Below, one piece after another: positions 51,064 to 59,877 of a stretch of 64,000 nucleotides of DNA. Every line of letters starts with the position of its first letter. Position 1 is the first letter of the stretch. The DNA lies in contig JAEZJF010000015.1 of the NCBI GenBank assembly GCA_023415825.1, positions 186,001 through 250,000 of the forward strand. Reading direction: 5' to 3'. The DNA comes from Bacillota bacterium. Lineage in GTDB: Bacteria; Bacillota; Clostridia; DSM-8532. Under the pieces are notes generated by a model. The model saw only the letters and a program-made list of their open reading frames with translations. It searched no databases and was not told the DNA's origin. The translations under genes and the position numbers were made by a program.

Positions 51064-52614
51064 ATGGCAACGTTTGACAAGGTAAATGATCTTCGAATCA
51101 GGAAAGAACGCCTCAAACAAGGTGGAGGAGAAGGTAAGGTAGCCAAGCAGCATGAAGCCGGAAAGAAAACTGCTCGAGAAAGGCTGGCTCTACTTTTTGA
51201 CGAAGGCAGTTTTGTTGAAGTGGACGCTTTTGTTGAGACCCGTGGCATTGAATTTGATATGCAAAAAAAGAAGATCCCGGGTGATGGTGTTGTAACTGGT
51301 TACGGAACAGTAGACGGAAGACTCATATTTGCATCAGCTCAGGATTTCACGGTTATTGGCGGATCTCTTGGTGAAATGCACGCTAAAAAGATCACCAAGG
51401 TCATGGATATGGCTATGAAAATGGGTGCTCCCTTTATCAGTATTAATGACTCGGGTGGAGCAAGAATCGAAGAAGGTATAGATGCATTGGGTGGCTTTGG
51501 AGACATCTTCTTAAGAAATACCCTTGCTTCCGGTGTTATTCCTCAAATTTCCGTGATTATGGGTCCCTGCGCAGGTGGCGCGGTTTATTCACCGGCTATT
51601 ACCGATTTTGTGTTTATGGTGGATAAGACAAGCCATATGTTTATTACAGGCCCCCAGGTCATCAAGGCTGTAACGGGTGAAGACGTCAACTTTGATACAT
51701 TGGGTGGTGCCAAGGCCCATAACACTGTAAGCGGTGTCGCTCATTTTGAGTGTGCCAATGAAGAAAGCTGTTTTGAACAAATCAAAAAGCTCATCTCCTA
51801 TCTCCCGGAAAACAATCTTGGAGATAGCGAGGACATCCTCACAGGTGATGATGTAAACAGACTTGACGCTGAGCTTAACTCCATTATTCCTGATGACCCC
51901 AATAAGCCCTATGACATGATGGACCTCATTAAGAAAGTAACCGATAATGGTGAGTTCCTTGAGGTTCATGCCGGTTTTGCCAAAAATATTATCGTTGGCT
52001 TTGCCCGCTTTGGCGGTAAGTCAGTGGGTGTTGTGGCAAATCAGCCAAAAGTAGCCGCAGGAGCATTGGATGTGGATGCATCCGATAAGGCAGCACGCTT
52101 TATCCGCTTCTGTGATGCCTTTAATATTCCCCTCATTACCTTTACCGATGTTCCTGGATACCTTCCCGGTGTCAAGCAGGAGCATAACGGTATTATCCGA
52201 CACGGCGCCAAGCTTTTGTACGCCTTCTCGGAAGCCACTGTTCCAAAAATCAATGTCATTGTGAGAAAAGCCTATGGTGGAGCCTATATTGCCATGAACA
52301 GCAAGCATCTTGGTGCTGACATGGTATTGGCTTGGCCAACCGCTGAAATTGCTGTTATGGGCCCGGATGGAGCAGCCAATATCATCTTCAAAAAAGAAAT
52401 AGGTGAGGCTGAAGATCCTATTGCGTTCAGACAACAGAAGATTGAAGAGTATCGAGATAAGTTCTCCAATCCTTACGTTGCTGCAGCCAGAGGTTATATT
52501 GACGATGTCATAGAGCCGGCCACAACCCGACAACGTATTGCAAGCGCCTTGGATATGCTGGCTGGAAAGCGTGAGACAAGACCTTCAAAGAAGCATGGTA
52601 ATATACCGCTTTAA
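51064..52614 (+). CDS. Acyl-CoA carboxyltransferase subunit (MmdA / transcarboxylase 12S type)
   Basis: 516 residues. Two crotonase-like halves: the first includes GKKTARERLALLFDEGSFVE and SINDSGGARIEEGIDAL, with the oxyanion block GPCAGGAVYSPAITDF; the second includes FADVPGYLPG-type FTDVPGYLPGVKQEH and KAYGGAYIAMNSKHLGADMVLAWPTAEIAVMGPDGA. This matches methylmalonyl-/propionyl-CoA carboxyltransferases. The subunit moves CO2 between acyl-CoA and biotin. It heads an operon with a biotin carrier and a pyruvate/oxaloacetate carboxyltransferase subunit, with no biotin carboxylase and no membrane decarboxylase subunit, which points to transcarboxylase. RBS GAGGTGAG is present. Confidence 0.94.
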   Translation: MATFDKVNDLRIRKERLKQGGGEGKVAKQHEAGKKTARERLALLFDEGSFVEVDAFVETRGIEFDMQKKKIPGDGVVTGYGTVDGRLIFASAQDFTVIGGSLGEMHAKKITKVMDMAMKMGAPFISINDSGGARIEEGIDALGGFGDIFLRNTLASGVIPQISVIMGPCAGGAVYSPAITDFVFMVDKTSHMFITGPQVIKAVTGEDVNFDTLGGAKAHNTVSGVAHFECANEESCFEQIKKLISYLPENNLGDSEDILTGDDVNRLDAELNSIIPDDPNKPYDMMDLIKKVTDNGEFLEVHAGFAKNIIVGFARFGGKSVGVVANQPKVAAGALDVDASDKAARFIRFCDAFNIPLITFTDVPGYLPGVKQEHNGIIRHGAKLLYAFSEATVPKINVIVRKAYGGAYIAMNSKHLGADMVLAWPTAEIAVMGPDGAANIIFKKEIGEAEDPIAFRQQKIEEYRDKFSNPYVAAARGYIDDVIEPATTRQRIASALDMLAGKRETRPSKKHGNIPL

Positions 52615-52670
52615 AACAGATTGGGTTAACGATAAAACCAGAACGAATGAAACATTGGAGGGTAATGAAA

Positions 52671-53060
52671 ATGAGAAAATTTGTTGTAAATGTCAATGGA
52701 AATAGCTATGAAGTAGAAGTTGAAGAAGTAGGCGGTGCTGTATCCAGCCAACCTGTTGCAGCAAAGCCTGTTGCAGCAGAAGCTGCACCGGCTCCTAAAG
52801 CTGCTCCTGCACCAGCACCTGCTCCCAAGGCTCAGGGAACCACAGGATCTATCAAGATGACTGCACCCATGCCCGGAACTATTCTGGATGTGAAGGTTAA
52901 GGTAGGGGACAAAGTGAGCAAGGGATCGTTGGTTGCCATTCTGGAAGCTATGAAGATGGAAAATGAAATCCTGGCCCCGCAGGATGCTACCATTGCAAGT
53001 GTCAATGTCGCCAGGGGACAGCAGGTTAACAGCGGCGATGTCCTTTTAACATTAAATTAA
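52671..53060 (+). CDS. Biotin carboxyl carrier protein (1.3S type)
   Basis: 129 residues from ATG 52671, 8 bases after GGAGGG (an ATG at 52665 is too close). An N-terminal segment MRKFVVNVNGNSYEVEVEE is followed by an Ala/Pro linker (about 27-58) and a C-terminal biotinyl domain with LEAMKMENEI, in which K95 is the biotin site. The conserved G-D-K-V-x-x-G and final N-S-G-D-V-L are present. It shuttles carboxylate between the flanking subunits. Length and layout match the 1.3S subunit of transcarboxylase and the gamma-type carriers of sodium-pump decarboxylases. Confidence 0.95.
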   Translation: MRKFVVNVNGNSYEVEVEEVGGAVSSQPVAAKPVAAEAAPAPKAAPAPAPAPKAQGTTGSIKMTAPMPGTILDVKVKVGDKVSKGSLVAILEAMKMENEILAPQDATIASVNVARGQQVNSGDVLLTLN

Positions 53061-53083
53061 TTAAAAAGGAGGACTTTTAAGCC

Positions 53084-54481
53084 ATGGGATTTAAAATAAC
53101 AGATACCAGTTTGAGAGACGCGCATCAGTCCCTCATTGCTACCCGTATGAGTATTGATGAGATACTGCCCATAGTCGAAAAAATCGACCAGGTTGGTTAT
53201 CATTCAATCGAATGCTGGGGCGGAGCTACTTTTGATGCCTGCGTCAGATTTTTAAATGAAGATCCCTGGGAAAGACTCAGGAAAATCAGAGCAAAGGCTA
53301 AGAATTCAAAACTTCAAATGCTCTTGAGAGGCCAAAATCTTTTGGGCTACAAGCATTATGCCGATGATGTGGTGGATTATTTTGTACAGAAGACTGTGGC
53401 CAATGGTATGGATATTATCCGTATCTTTGATGCATTAAATGATCCCAGAAATATTGAAAGATCAGTTAAAGCCTGTAAAAAAGAGGGCGGGCATGCTCAG
53501 GCTGCCTTCTCCTATACCGTCAGCCCCTTCCACAGCCTGGAGCAGTTTGTGAAGGATGCCAAGGTTTATGTAGAGATGGGAGCGGATTCCATTTGTATCA
53601 AGGACATGGCTGGGCTTCTGGTGCCCTATCAGGCCTATGAATTGGTTAAAGCTTTAAAAGAGAATATCAAAGTGCCTATTCAGCTTCATACCCATTATAC
53701 CAGCGGTGTGGGCTCCATGACCTATCTTAAGGGCATAGAAGCCGGAGTTGATGTGGTGGATTGCGCCATATCACCAATGGCTATGGGAACCTCACAGCCG
53801 CCTACTGAGCCATTAGTAGCTACACTTCAAGGCACGCCCTATGATACAGGCTATGACCTCAATCTCTTGAGCGAAATTGCTGAATACTTCGAAAAGCTTC
53901 GTGATAAATATCTGTCGAGTGGACTTTTGAATACCAAAGTCATGGGTGTTGATGTCAATGCTTTGATCTATCAGGTTCCGGGCGGAATGCTGTCCAACCT
54001 GGTTTCCCAGCTCAAGCAGGCTGGCAAAGAAGACAAGTATCTTGACGTTTTGAGAGAAGTCCCCAGGGTTAGAGAGGATCTGGGTTATCCTCCATTGGTT
54101 ACTCCCACAAGCCAGATTGTTGGTACACAGGCCGTTATGAACGTTATTTCCGGTGAGCGCTATAAGATGGTGCCCAAGGAGACCAAGGGTGTTGTGAAGG
54201 GTGAGTATGGTAAGACTCCGGCTCCTATCTCTGACGAGATTGTCAAGAAGATCATCGGAGACGAAGAACGTATTACATGCCGTCCGGCAGACCTCATTCC
54301 CAATGAGCTTGACAAGATCAGAGAAGAAGCAGCCCAGTATGTTGAACAGGATGAGGATGTCTTGACCTACGCCATGTTCCCTCAGGTTGCTACCAAGTTT
54401 TTTGAATACCGTAAGGCTCAGAAGTATAAGATAGATCCTGACATGGTAGACTACGAAAACAGGGTTCACCCGTTAGGATAA
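53084..54481 (+). CDS. Pyruvate/oxaloacetate carboxyltransferase subunit (transcarboxylase 5S / OadA-like, no biotin domain)
   Basis: 465 residues. The TIM-barrel N-terminus FKITDTSLRDAHQSLIATRM carries the metal-binding Asp; SICIKDMAGLL holds the carbamylated-lysine position and QLHTHYTSGVG the metal-binding histidines. C-terminal to about 300 is the conserved PYC/OADA region, but the protein stops before the biotinyl domain of a full OadA (~590 residues). With the separate carrier upstream this equals the 5S subunit, which moves carboxyl between biotin and pyruvate. RBS AAAAAGGAGG lies 10 bases before the ATG. The bidirectional terminator follows. Confidence 0.94.
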   Translation: MGFKITDTSLRDAHQSLIATRMSIDEILPIVEKIDQVGYHSIECWGGATFDACVRFLNEDPWERLRKIRAKAKNSKLQMLLRGQNLLGYKHYADDVVDYFVQKTVANGMDIIRIFDALNDPRNIERSVKACKKEGGHAQAAFSYTVSPFHSLEQFVKDAKVYVEMGADSICIKDMAGLLVPYQAYELVKALKENIKVPIQLHTHYTSGVGSMTYLKGIEAGVDVVDCAISPMAMGTSQPPTEPLVATLQGTPYDTGYDLNLLSEIAEYFEKLRDKYLSSGLLNTKVMGVDVNALIYQVPGGMLSNLVSQLKQAGKEDKYLDVLREVPRVREDLGYPPLVTPTSQIVGTQAVMNVISGERYKMVPKETKGVVKGEYGKTPAPISDEIVKKIIGDEERITCRPADLIPNELDKIREEAAQYVEQDEDVLTYAMFPQVATKFFEYRKAQKYKIDPDMVDYENRVHPLG

Positions 54482-54511
54482 GACTTTCAGGAACTTATTT
54501 GAAAAAATCAG

Positions 54512-54545
54512 AATCCCCACTTTGGTTGACAAGGTGGGGATTTCT
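54512..54545. terminator. Terminator between converging operons
   Basis: Arms AATCCCCAC / GTGGGGATT with inner pairing, followed by TTTCTAT on + and CTGATTTTTTC on -; can serve both the transcarboxylase operon and the converging DUF5107-like gene. Confidence 0.8.
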
Positions 54546-54556
54546 ATGTCTATTAT

Positions 54557-56167
54557 CTATTTCGCTTTACTTACCCTAATCATTTTTAGGGTAACCAGAA
54601 GCAATAGTACAATAACAATGCTTAATACCGGTATCCAAATTCCTTTTGGTACGCTCTTGGTTGCAGGCGCTGTTGTTTGCACAACTCCTTCATATTCTGA
54701 TTCAAAGGGGATCTCAGCTTCAAAAAGCAACTCATCTGCTTCGGTTCTAAGTTGCAGATTATAGGTATAGCTGCCTTTTTTGATAGCATCTATGGAAATT
54801 GGAAGAACTATTTTTTTAGCGGTTTTTGGGTCACCAACGAAGGAGTCATTCAGTAAAGCAATTTCTTTGCTGCCTGCCAAACTCAGATTGAGTTTCATTT
54901 TTTCACCGGGATGAGTTGTAAAGACCTCGGCATTAAAAAGAAGGTCATTCGTTGACTTGTCCATGGAATAGTTCAAATAGGCTGCCGCATGATTGTTGGC
55001 AGAGGTAATTTTTGAAAGGCCAACCGTAGGGATATAGTGTTCATCCCAGACCTTGATTTCATTGGGCTTTAGTAAGGTGTCGGTAAAAAATTCGGAGGAA
55101 TGACCGCCCCATAATTCAATATAGGGCCTGCTTGAATCACCAAAAGTATTCGGGTCGGTATTTTGGCTGTCGATGCCCCATGTCCAGAATTTGAGTCCGG
55201 GAGTATCATACTTGTTATTGGCAATCCTCAATAATCCCTCCTCGTTTTCATGGTTAATGACGCCCCACCATTCCTTTTCAACAGAAGGGTTTGCATAAGC
55301 AATACCCCTATCTGTCCAGTTCTTAAAATGAGACAGGTTTTTATATTCAAAGAGATGCTCCTTCTGGTTGGTAGGCTTTTCGGCCTCACCCATCCAAGGC
55401 CACCAATTATCTCTTAAAAGGACTTGATCGATGGGGACAACTATTTCTGTGTTTGGAGGGCATAGGGTACGGTCAGGTTCTGAACCGGGTGCAAAGGTAA
55501 TACAGGTCCAGTATTCATATTTGACGGGTTCATTGCGGCTATTGATCAATTGAATATTATAGTCAACGTAAGATTTATTCTTGTAGACTGTTACGGTTGA
55601 GATGCAGGTTATATCGGTCCGACCGTTGTCGAATTGTCCCGGAACCCCCTTAACAGGCGTTATATTATCAGTAAACCGCATTTCAACTGATATTTTATCT
55701 TCATTCTGTTCAACTATTCTGGCTTCCCATGGCAGACACCAGGTTTTCCCATGCTCGGGCTCCGGGAATGTCGGGAAAATACCGCCATAGACCATGAGCC
55801 AATTGTAATAGAAATTTCCTTCATCAATGCCATAGGGTGTCCCAATGGGATTCTGATACAGGAGCTCATGCCCAGTAGGCTTGTATAGGATTGAAAGAAT
55901 TCGGCCTCCGTACTCCGGTAACAGGGTTACCTTAAGATAAGCGCTTTCTATGACTTTCGTGTTAAATTTGGAAGTGATTATATTTTTCTCATCATAATCC
56001 GTTAAAAGATTATTTTCATCGACCAGGAGATCGAAATGCCTGAACTCAACTGTAGAATCATAAATAATAAGAGCTTCATTTGCTGCGGCTGTCGGTAATC
56101 TTGAGAAGAGTATGCCGACTACCATTGAAACAAGTAACAGGCATAGGTATTTGCACTTCTTTTTCAT
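54557..56167 (-). CDS. Secreted membrane-anchored DUF5107-like protein
   Basis: 536 residues from ATG 56167, with AAGGAGG upstream. A signal peptide of about 30 residues ends near LPTAAA. A large beta-rich domain follows, with LKVTLLPEYGGRILSILYKPTGHELLYQNP, resembling the aldose-1-epimerase-like DUF5107 fold that begins many sugar-related TPR proteins. Tryptophan-rich segments (DNWWPWMGEAE, EKEWWGVINHENEEG) suggest carbohydrate contact. A single C-terminal helix (about 510-530) with a basic end anchors it outside the cell. Substrate unknown. It stands alone between the transcarboxylase operon and the second SLH region. Confidence 0.83.
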   Translation of the reverse strand: MKKKCKYLCLLLVSMVVGILFSRLPTAAANEALIIYDSTVEFRHFDLLVDENNLLTDYDEKNIITSKFNTKVIESAYLKVTLLPEYGGRILSILYKPTGHELLYQNPIGTPYGIDEGNFYYNWLMVYGGIFPTFPEPEHGKTWCLPWEARIVEQNEDKISVEMRFTDNITPVKGVPGQFDNGRTDITCISTVTVYKNKSYVDYNIQLINSRNEPVKYEYWTCITFAPGSEPDRTLCPPNTEIVVPIDQVLLRDNWWPWMGEAEKPTNQKEHLFEYKNLSHFKNWTDRGIAYANPSVEKEWWGVINHENEEGLLRIANNKYDTPGLKFWTWGIDSQNTDPNTFGDSSRPYIELWGGHSSEFFTDTLLKPNEIKVWDEHYIPTVGLSKITSANNHAAAYLNYSMDKSTNDLLFNAEVFTTHPGEKMKLNLSLAGSKEIALLNDSFVGDPKTAKKIVLPISIDAIKKGSYTYNLQLRTEADELLFEAEIPFESEYEGVVQTTAPATKSVPKGIWIPVLSIVIVLLLLVTLKMIRVSKAK

Positions 56168-56333
56168 GGCGAGTACCTCCTTGAGAGCTTGATAGGATAT
56201 GAGAACCCCAGATGTATTCATTCACACCATTTAGCTTGGTAATCAGGTATAGGATATTATATAGAATAATGGTTCAAGACGCATTGATTTTTAATTTTTA
56301 GTAAAAATAATGAATATTAAAATAAAAAATACG

Positions 56334-56367
56334 AAAGGCCCGCCCTCTTGTAACAGGGTGGGCCTTG
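56334..56367 (-). terminator. Terminator at the end of the second SLH locus
   Basis: On the minus strand: arms AAGGCCCACCCT / AGGGCGGGCCTT around GTTACA, followed by TCGTATTTTTTATTTT. Confidence 0.8.
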
Positions 56368-56399
56368 CACTATTTTAGTGTTTTGGCGAGAGTATATCG

Positions 56400-56489
56400 T
56401 TACTTCCCCAGCAGGATATACAGCACCTGAGCCATCTGAGCGCGAGTGGAGCCGCCCGTTGGGTCAATCCTGTCGCCGGAACCTGAGAC
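56400..56489 (-). pseudogene. Orphan SLH-domain C-terminal fragment
   Basis: On the minus strand a frame without a start ends VSGSGDRIDPTGGSTRAQMA followed by QVLYILLGK and TAA. It nearly repeats the last residues of the giant SLH protein (42916-43002: VSGSGGKLNPTGGSTRAQMA, then QVLYNLLGK). The DNA is also similar there (GGGCGGCTCCAC, CAGATGGC, CAGGTGCTGTA, CTGCTGGGGAAGTAA). It starts just after the stop of the next lipoprotein in another frame. This is the remnant of a lost SLH gene or of recombination between SLH loci. Confidence 0.85.
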
Positions 56490-56502
56490 TGTGATAAATA
56501 TA

Positions 56503-57501
56503 TCAGTGATCGGCACCGTCTTCACCGGCTACCTCATACTTGCCATCCCCATCAAAATCAGCCCAGACGTTCCCATCCTCGCCAAAGTAAATATCAAGCC
56601 TGCCATCACCGTTTGTGTCCATGCCTTCACGGCCTTCTGAATCGACAGTTAAACCGTTCTGAGTCGCATCACCGGAGGGGGCATTTGGCATCTGCTGACC
56701 GGTAGATTGCTCTGATAAAGATAGGCGTTCTTCCATGCGTGACATGACCTTGTCTCGAAACCAGGAGAGTGCATCCGACGGTATATTGGCCTTTGTAATT
56801 GTACCTGAAAAAGCCTCCAACTGATAGGCAGCAGTCAGGTCGCCCACCGATACCAAAATGCTATTTTCTCCAGATTTCAGGCTAAAGCCCTGCGAATATT
56901 TTGATCCGTCTCCAAAGCTGCCGTTGACATCCAGCTTGACCTGTCCATCGGCCAGGGCTTTCCAATTCTGCTGCGATACCACGTATTTATCTGTAATAAT
57001 TTCTGCCTGCCCGATAAATTTTGCCAGGGGTGCAAGATCAATATCCTCGCCTTTTGCGGTTACTGCCTCCTGCTGCACCGGAATAAGTTCAAAGGAGATG
57101 TTATCACTGATACTGTCGTCCATAACGCCGCCGGTACAGGTGACACCACCATCTCCTGCTTTGCCTAAATCCATATCCAGTGCAACCAATGCGCGCCCTT
57201 CGTATTGACCAAACATTTCCTCGCCGCCTTTTTTCCAGGCGATAAAGTGAAGTGTGGCTGTCATATCGATGGTTCCGCCGTTGCCATTTGGGATAGCGTA
57301 AGAGAAATTTTTTGTGTCCGATACCTTTATAAGCCAATAAGGGTCGGAAGCACGAGGTTCATCTACAGCTTCCTTCTCTTCCTGTGTAGCACTAGCCTGC
57401 TCGTTCTTCGGCATTTTCTGAACCGCCCTGCCGCAGCCCGACAGCGTTAGTGAGCTAATTACTATGCTTGTAAGCATAAAACTTGCTACCCATTTTTTCA
57501 T
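56503..57501 (-). CDS. Lipoprotein with C-terminal calcium-binding-like repeats
   Basis: 332 residues. A type II signal peptide ends in LTLSGC (cysteine 23). A Lys/Glu-rich linker is followed by a beta-rich domain (about 55-240) of unknown family. The final 40 residues hold two EF-hand/dockerin-like loops: DTNGDGRLDIYFGEDGN and DFDGDGKYEVAGEDG, with Asp/Asn at calcium-ligand spacing. RBS AAGGCAGG precedes the ATG. It ends 14 bases before the orphan SLH fragment, suggesting that its downstream neighbour was deleted. It is the last intact gene of the minus-strand SLH locus. Outer membrane-leaflet location expected; function unknown. Confidence 0.83.
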   Translation of the reverse strand: MKKWVASFMLTSIVISSLTLSGCGRAVQKMPKNEQASATQEEKEAVDEPRASDPYWLIKVSDTKNFSYAIPNGNGGTIDMTATLHFIAWKKGGEEMFGQYEGRALVALDMDLGKAGDGGVTCTGGVMDDSISDNISFELIPVQQEAVTAKGEDIDLAPLAKFIGQAEIITDKYVVSQQNWKALADGQVKLDVNGSFGDGSKYSQGFSLKSGENSILVSVGDLTAAYQLEAFSGTITKANIPSDALSWFRDKVMSRMEERLSLSEQSTGQQMPNAPSGDATQNGLTVDSEGREGMDTNGDGRLDIYFGEDGNVWADFDGDGKYEVAGEDGADH

Positions 57502-57582
57502 GTAAAAACCTGCCTTGCGTTAATCTAAATAAATGATATGAACCTGTATATAGCTTCTTTTCTCGATTTGTATGACGAGAGT

Positions 57583-59007
57583 TTATTTTCCAGCAAGCCT
57601 CAGTGTCTTTTTCGTGCCGTTCCAGGGCTTCCAGATGTTCTCGTCCCAACCAGCTTTGCCCCCGGCGCCCAAGTTTTCGGAAAAGCTAAAACCATGTCCG
57701 TAGGCAGAGCCGGACGACTCCGTCTTTGTCCCTCTCACCAGGAGCTCTTCCTTGCTGGCGTAAAGCTCGAAGGTCGTCGCTATTTCTGCGCTAACACCGT
57801 TTTGCTTGATATCAGATGTCAATTTTGCCGTGACACCCGAAATACTGACATCTGTTTTATCACTGTCCTCGCGCAGGGACAATGTAATCTCCCCGGATTC
57901 AGCAATCGTTGCCTCGCAAGTGCCGGAAATTGTACGATCAATGTAGGCTTCGCCCGGATCTCCCGGCTTGAAAGTCGTAGGAAAACCAGCGGTGTTCATC
58001 TGGCTGGTATACGCCTTAATACCACCACCCAACACCCCTTTGCTGTCCAAATGACGAAGAACCGCGTCCGTCTGTTGCTGGAAGCCCTCGCTCATATTGT
58101 TTGCCGCCCGAATCGTATAGCTCCCCTTGTATTCACCGGCGATGCTTCCAAATTGGTTGGTGCTTTTCTGCTCCATATTCATATCCAGATACCAGTATTG
58201 ATGGTTGTTGCCTACGCTGAAGAAAGTGAATACCCGCTGACCCATGGCTTGGTTAAAATCGATGACCCAGCCCGCCTGATCGCTCTTGTGCTTATAGCGG
58301 TCAATTTTATCCTGCAGCGCCTCATAGAAACGGTTGAGTAGGCGCTTGGCATCCGCGCCGTCCGCGATGTCCTGCCATTTCTGCCGATCGCGAGCCTGTT
58401 CATCAGCCAGCATGTCGCAGAAGGCAACGATGGCGGAGAGCGCCTCAGCCCACTGACCGGCCAGATTTACGTTTTCGCCCAGTTCCCCGGCTCTGTCCAC
58501 GAAGCCGCTGGCAGTATCCTTGACCTGGGCGGTCATTGCATCTTCCAGCATATCCGCCGACGCTGTGCCGATGTCGTCCCAACTGGTGCTGCTCATGTAG
58601 CTGTCAATTGTCCTCAGGAGTGTAGCCACATTACCCGCAGCGGGCACAGTCTCCATACTGGTCAGGAGATTTTGCTTGATTCGATCCATGTCCTCCCTGG
58701 TAAAATCCGAAGCGCGCCGCGCTTTTTCTACTTTATAATTGGCTTCTTTGATATCCAACTCAGTAAGGCCGGCTTCTTTCAGGGCTTCTTTCACGAGCAG
58801 GTCGATCTCAGATTGGGTGAAGGGGACTTTCTGGCTAACCTCGCCTTCTAATTTCACACTACCAAACTCAAATATCAGCTTTTCGCTGCCGGAACTGAAT
58901 TTTACTCGTGACAGGTCGATATTGGAGGAAGCGTTCGCCTCGATGGGGCACATGACTACAAGTATTGCAAAAGCAAGCAGGAAACAACTTAATTTCTTTC
59001 GCATCAT
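57583..59007 (-). CDS. Secreted protein of unknown function
   Basis: 474 residues from ATG 59007 (a second ATG follows at once), with GGAGGG upstream inside the end of the previous gene. Signal peptide of about 25 residues ending near IEANA. The N-terminal half is helical and charged (VKEALKEAGLTELDIKEANYKVEKARR, RDRQKWQDIADGADAKRLLNRFYE). The C-terminal half is beta-rich with Thr/Ser/Gly (ISGTCEATIAESGEITLSL, TFELYASKEELLVRGTKT). No known motif was seen. Its ATGA overlap with the TPR lipoprotein gene means translational coupling, so the two products probably act together at the surface. Confidence 0.8.
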   Translation of the reverse strand: MMRKKLSCFLLAFAILVVMCPIEANASSNIDLSRVKFSSGSEKLIFEFGSVKLEGEVSQKVPFTQSEIDLLVKEALKEAGLTELDIKEANYKVEKARRASDFTREDMDRIKQNLLTSMETVPAAGNVATLLRTIDSYMSSTSWDDIGTASADMLEDAMTAQVKDTASGFVDRAGELGENVNLAGQWAEALSAIVAFCDMLADEQARDRQKWQDIADGADAKRLLNRFYEALQDKIDRYKHKSDQAGWVIDFNQAMGQRVFTFFSVGNNHQYWYLDMNMEQKSTNQFGSIAGEYKGSYTIRAANNMSEGFQQQTDAVLRHLDSKGVLGGGIKAYTSQMNTAGFPTTFKPGDPGEAYIDRTISGTCEATIAESGEITLSLREDSDKTDVSISGVTAKLTSDIKQNGVSAEIATTFELYASKEELLVRGTKTESSGSAYGHGFSFSENLGAGGKAGWDENIWKPWNGTKKTLRLAGK

Positions 59008-59867
59008 GATATCCCTCCGTTCAGAATATCTGCTATTTTGTTCAATCCCGCATGCTCCGGGTCGACGAACAGGCCCTCGTTGACATAGAAAAAGGCTTCG
59101 TCTATTTCCTCCAGATACAAATGCATCAGGGCGCATCCCACGAAGTTATCACCCTCATACGGATTTACCTTTAGCGCCGCTTTATAATGCCGAAGCGCTC
59201 CACGATAATCGGTGGAATCGGCAGCAAGGCACTCTTTGGCAAGGGTACACAGATAAACATCATCAAAGACAAGTGCTTCACGAGGATAGTCCGTCTGCTC
59301 CGATTTGTATACTGCGAATATTTTATCCTCCAGCTTGGTCAGCTTTTCTCGGACGGTCTCCAATTCCTTCACCGGCATTACAAGCAGAACGGACAAGGCT
59401 TCGTCATGCTCGGCGGAAAAGGCTGGGTTGAGCAGAGCCTTTTCATAACATGCCTGAGCCTCGTCATCTTTTCCCTGTGAGTTGAATGCAAGTCCCTCGA
59501 AATACCAGGGATAGGGCGAAGCGTAGCTCATGGCCGCAATTTTGTCCCAATCAGTCATACGACCTTCCGAAATTTTCTCAAGCGGTTGATCTTCGCTTTT
59601 TAAAGAAATCAAATTGTCTACGCAGCAGCGCATGGCGGAAACGGAAGCCGCTGCCCAGCCGTAGGTGTAGTTCGCCTGTATTTGCAGCCCTTGTTCGGTA
59701 TATTCGTTGCCCTGTTCGTAGAGCATTGTAAAGCCGTCTATATAGGCATCAGCAATTTTGACCATATCTAGTGCTCTACCGCCGCAGCCTGTGAGCACTG
59801 CGGCACATAATGCTAACGTGATAAGTCCGGCGCAAAAGCGTCGATATATCAAATACAACATTTTCAT
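59004..59867 (-). CDS. TPR lipoprotein of the SLH locus
   Basis: 287 residues. A type II signal peptide (MKMLYLIYRRFCAGLITLAL...) ends in VLTGC (cysteine 28). TPR-like helices follow: PWYFEGLAFNSQGKDDEAQACYEKALLNPAF (about 120-150) and YRGALRHYKAALKVNPYEGDNF with DEAFFYVNEGLFVDPEHAGL (about 220-275). TPR lipoproteins serve as surface scaffolds. It starts 10 bases after the SLH gene stop and overlaps the next gene by four bases, so all three are co-expressed. It differs in sequence from the larger TPR lipoprotein at 15 kb. Possible role in assembling the SLH protein; not shown. Confidence 0.84.
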   Translation of the reverse strand: MKMLYLIYRRFCAGLITLALCAAVLTGCGGRALDMVKIADAYIDGFTMLYEQGNEYTEQGLQIQANYTYGWAAASVSAMRCCVDNLISLKSEDQPLEKISEGRMTDWDKIAAMSYASPYPWYFEGLAFNSQGKDDEAQACYEKALLNPAFSAEHDEALSVLLVMPVKELETVREKLTKLEDKIFAVYKSEQTDYPREALVFDDVYLCTLAKECLAADSTDYRGALRHYKAALKVNPYEGDNFVGCALMHLYLEEIDEAFFYVNEGLFVDPEHAGLNKIADILNGGIS

Positions 59868-59877
59868 CTTTCACTAC

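Noticed and set aside
56400..56640. Reading the orphan SLH tail as a frameshifted end of the neighbouring lipoprotein
   Set aside because: The lipoprotein ends in its own stop after a complete calcium-loop region, and the frame of the SLH tail has an in-frame stop just upstream. Two separate genes and a remnant explain the data better.
57538..58341. Plus-strand open frame opposite the secreted protein gene
   Set aside because: It has no ribosome site or recognisable domain and is opposite a gene with signal peptide, strong ribosome site and translational coupling.
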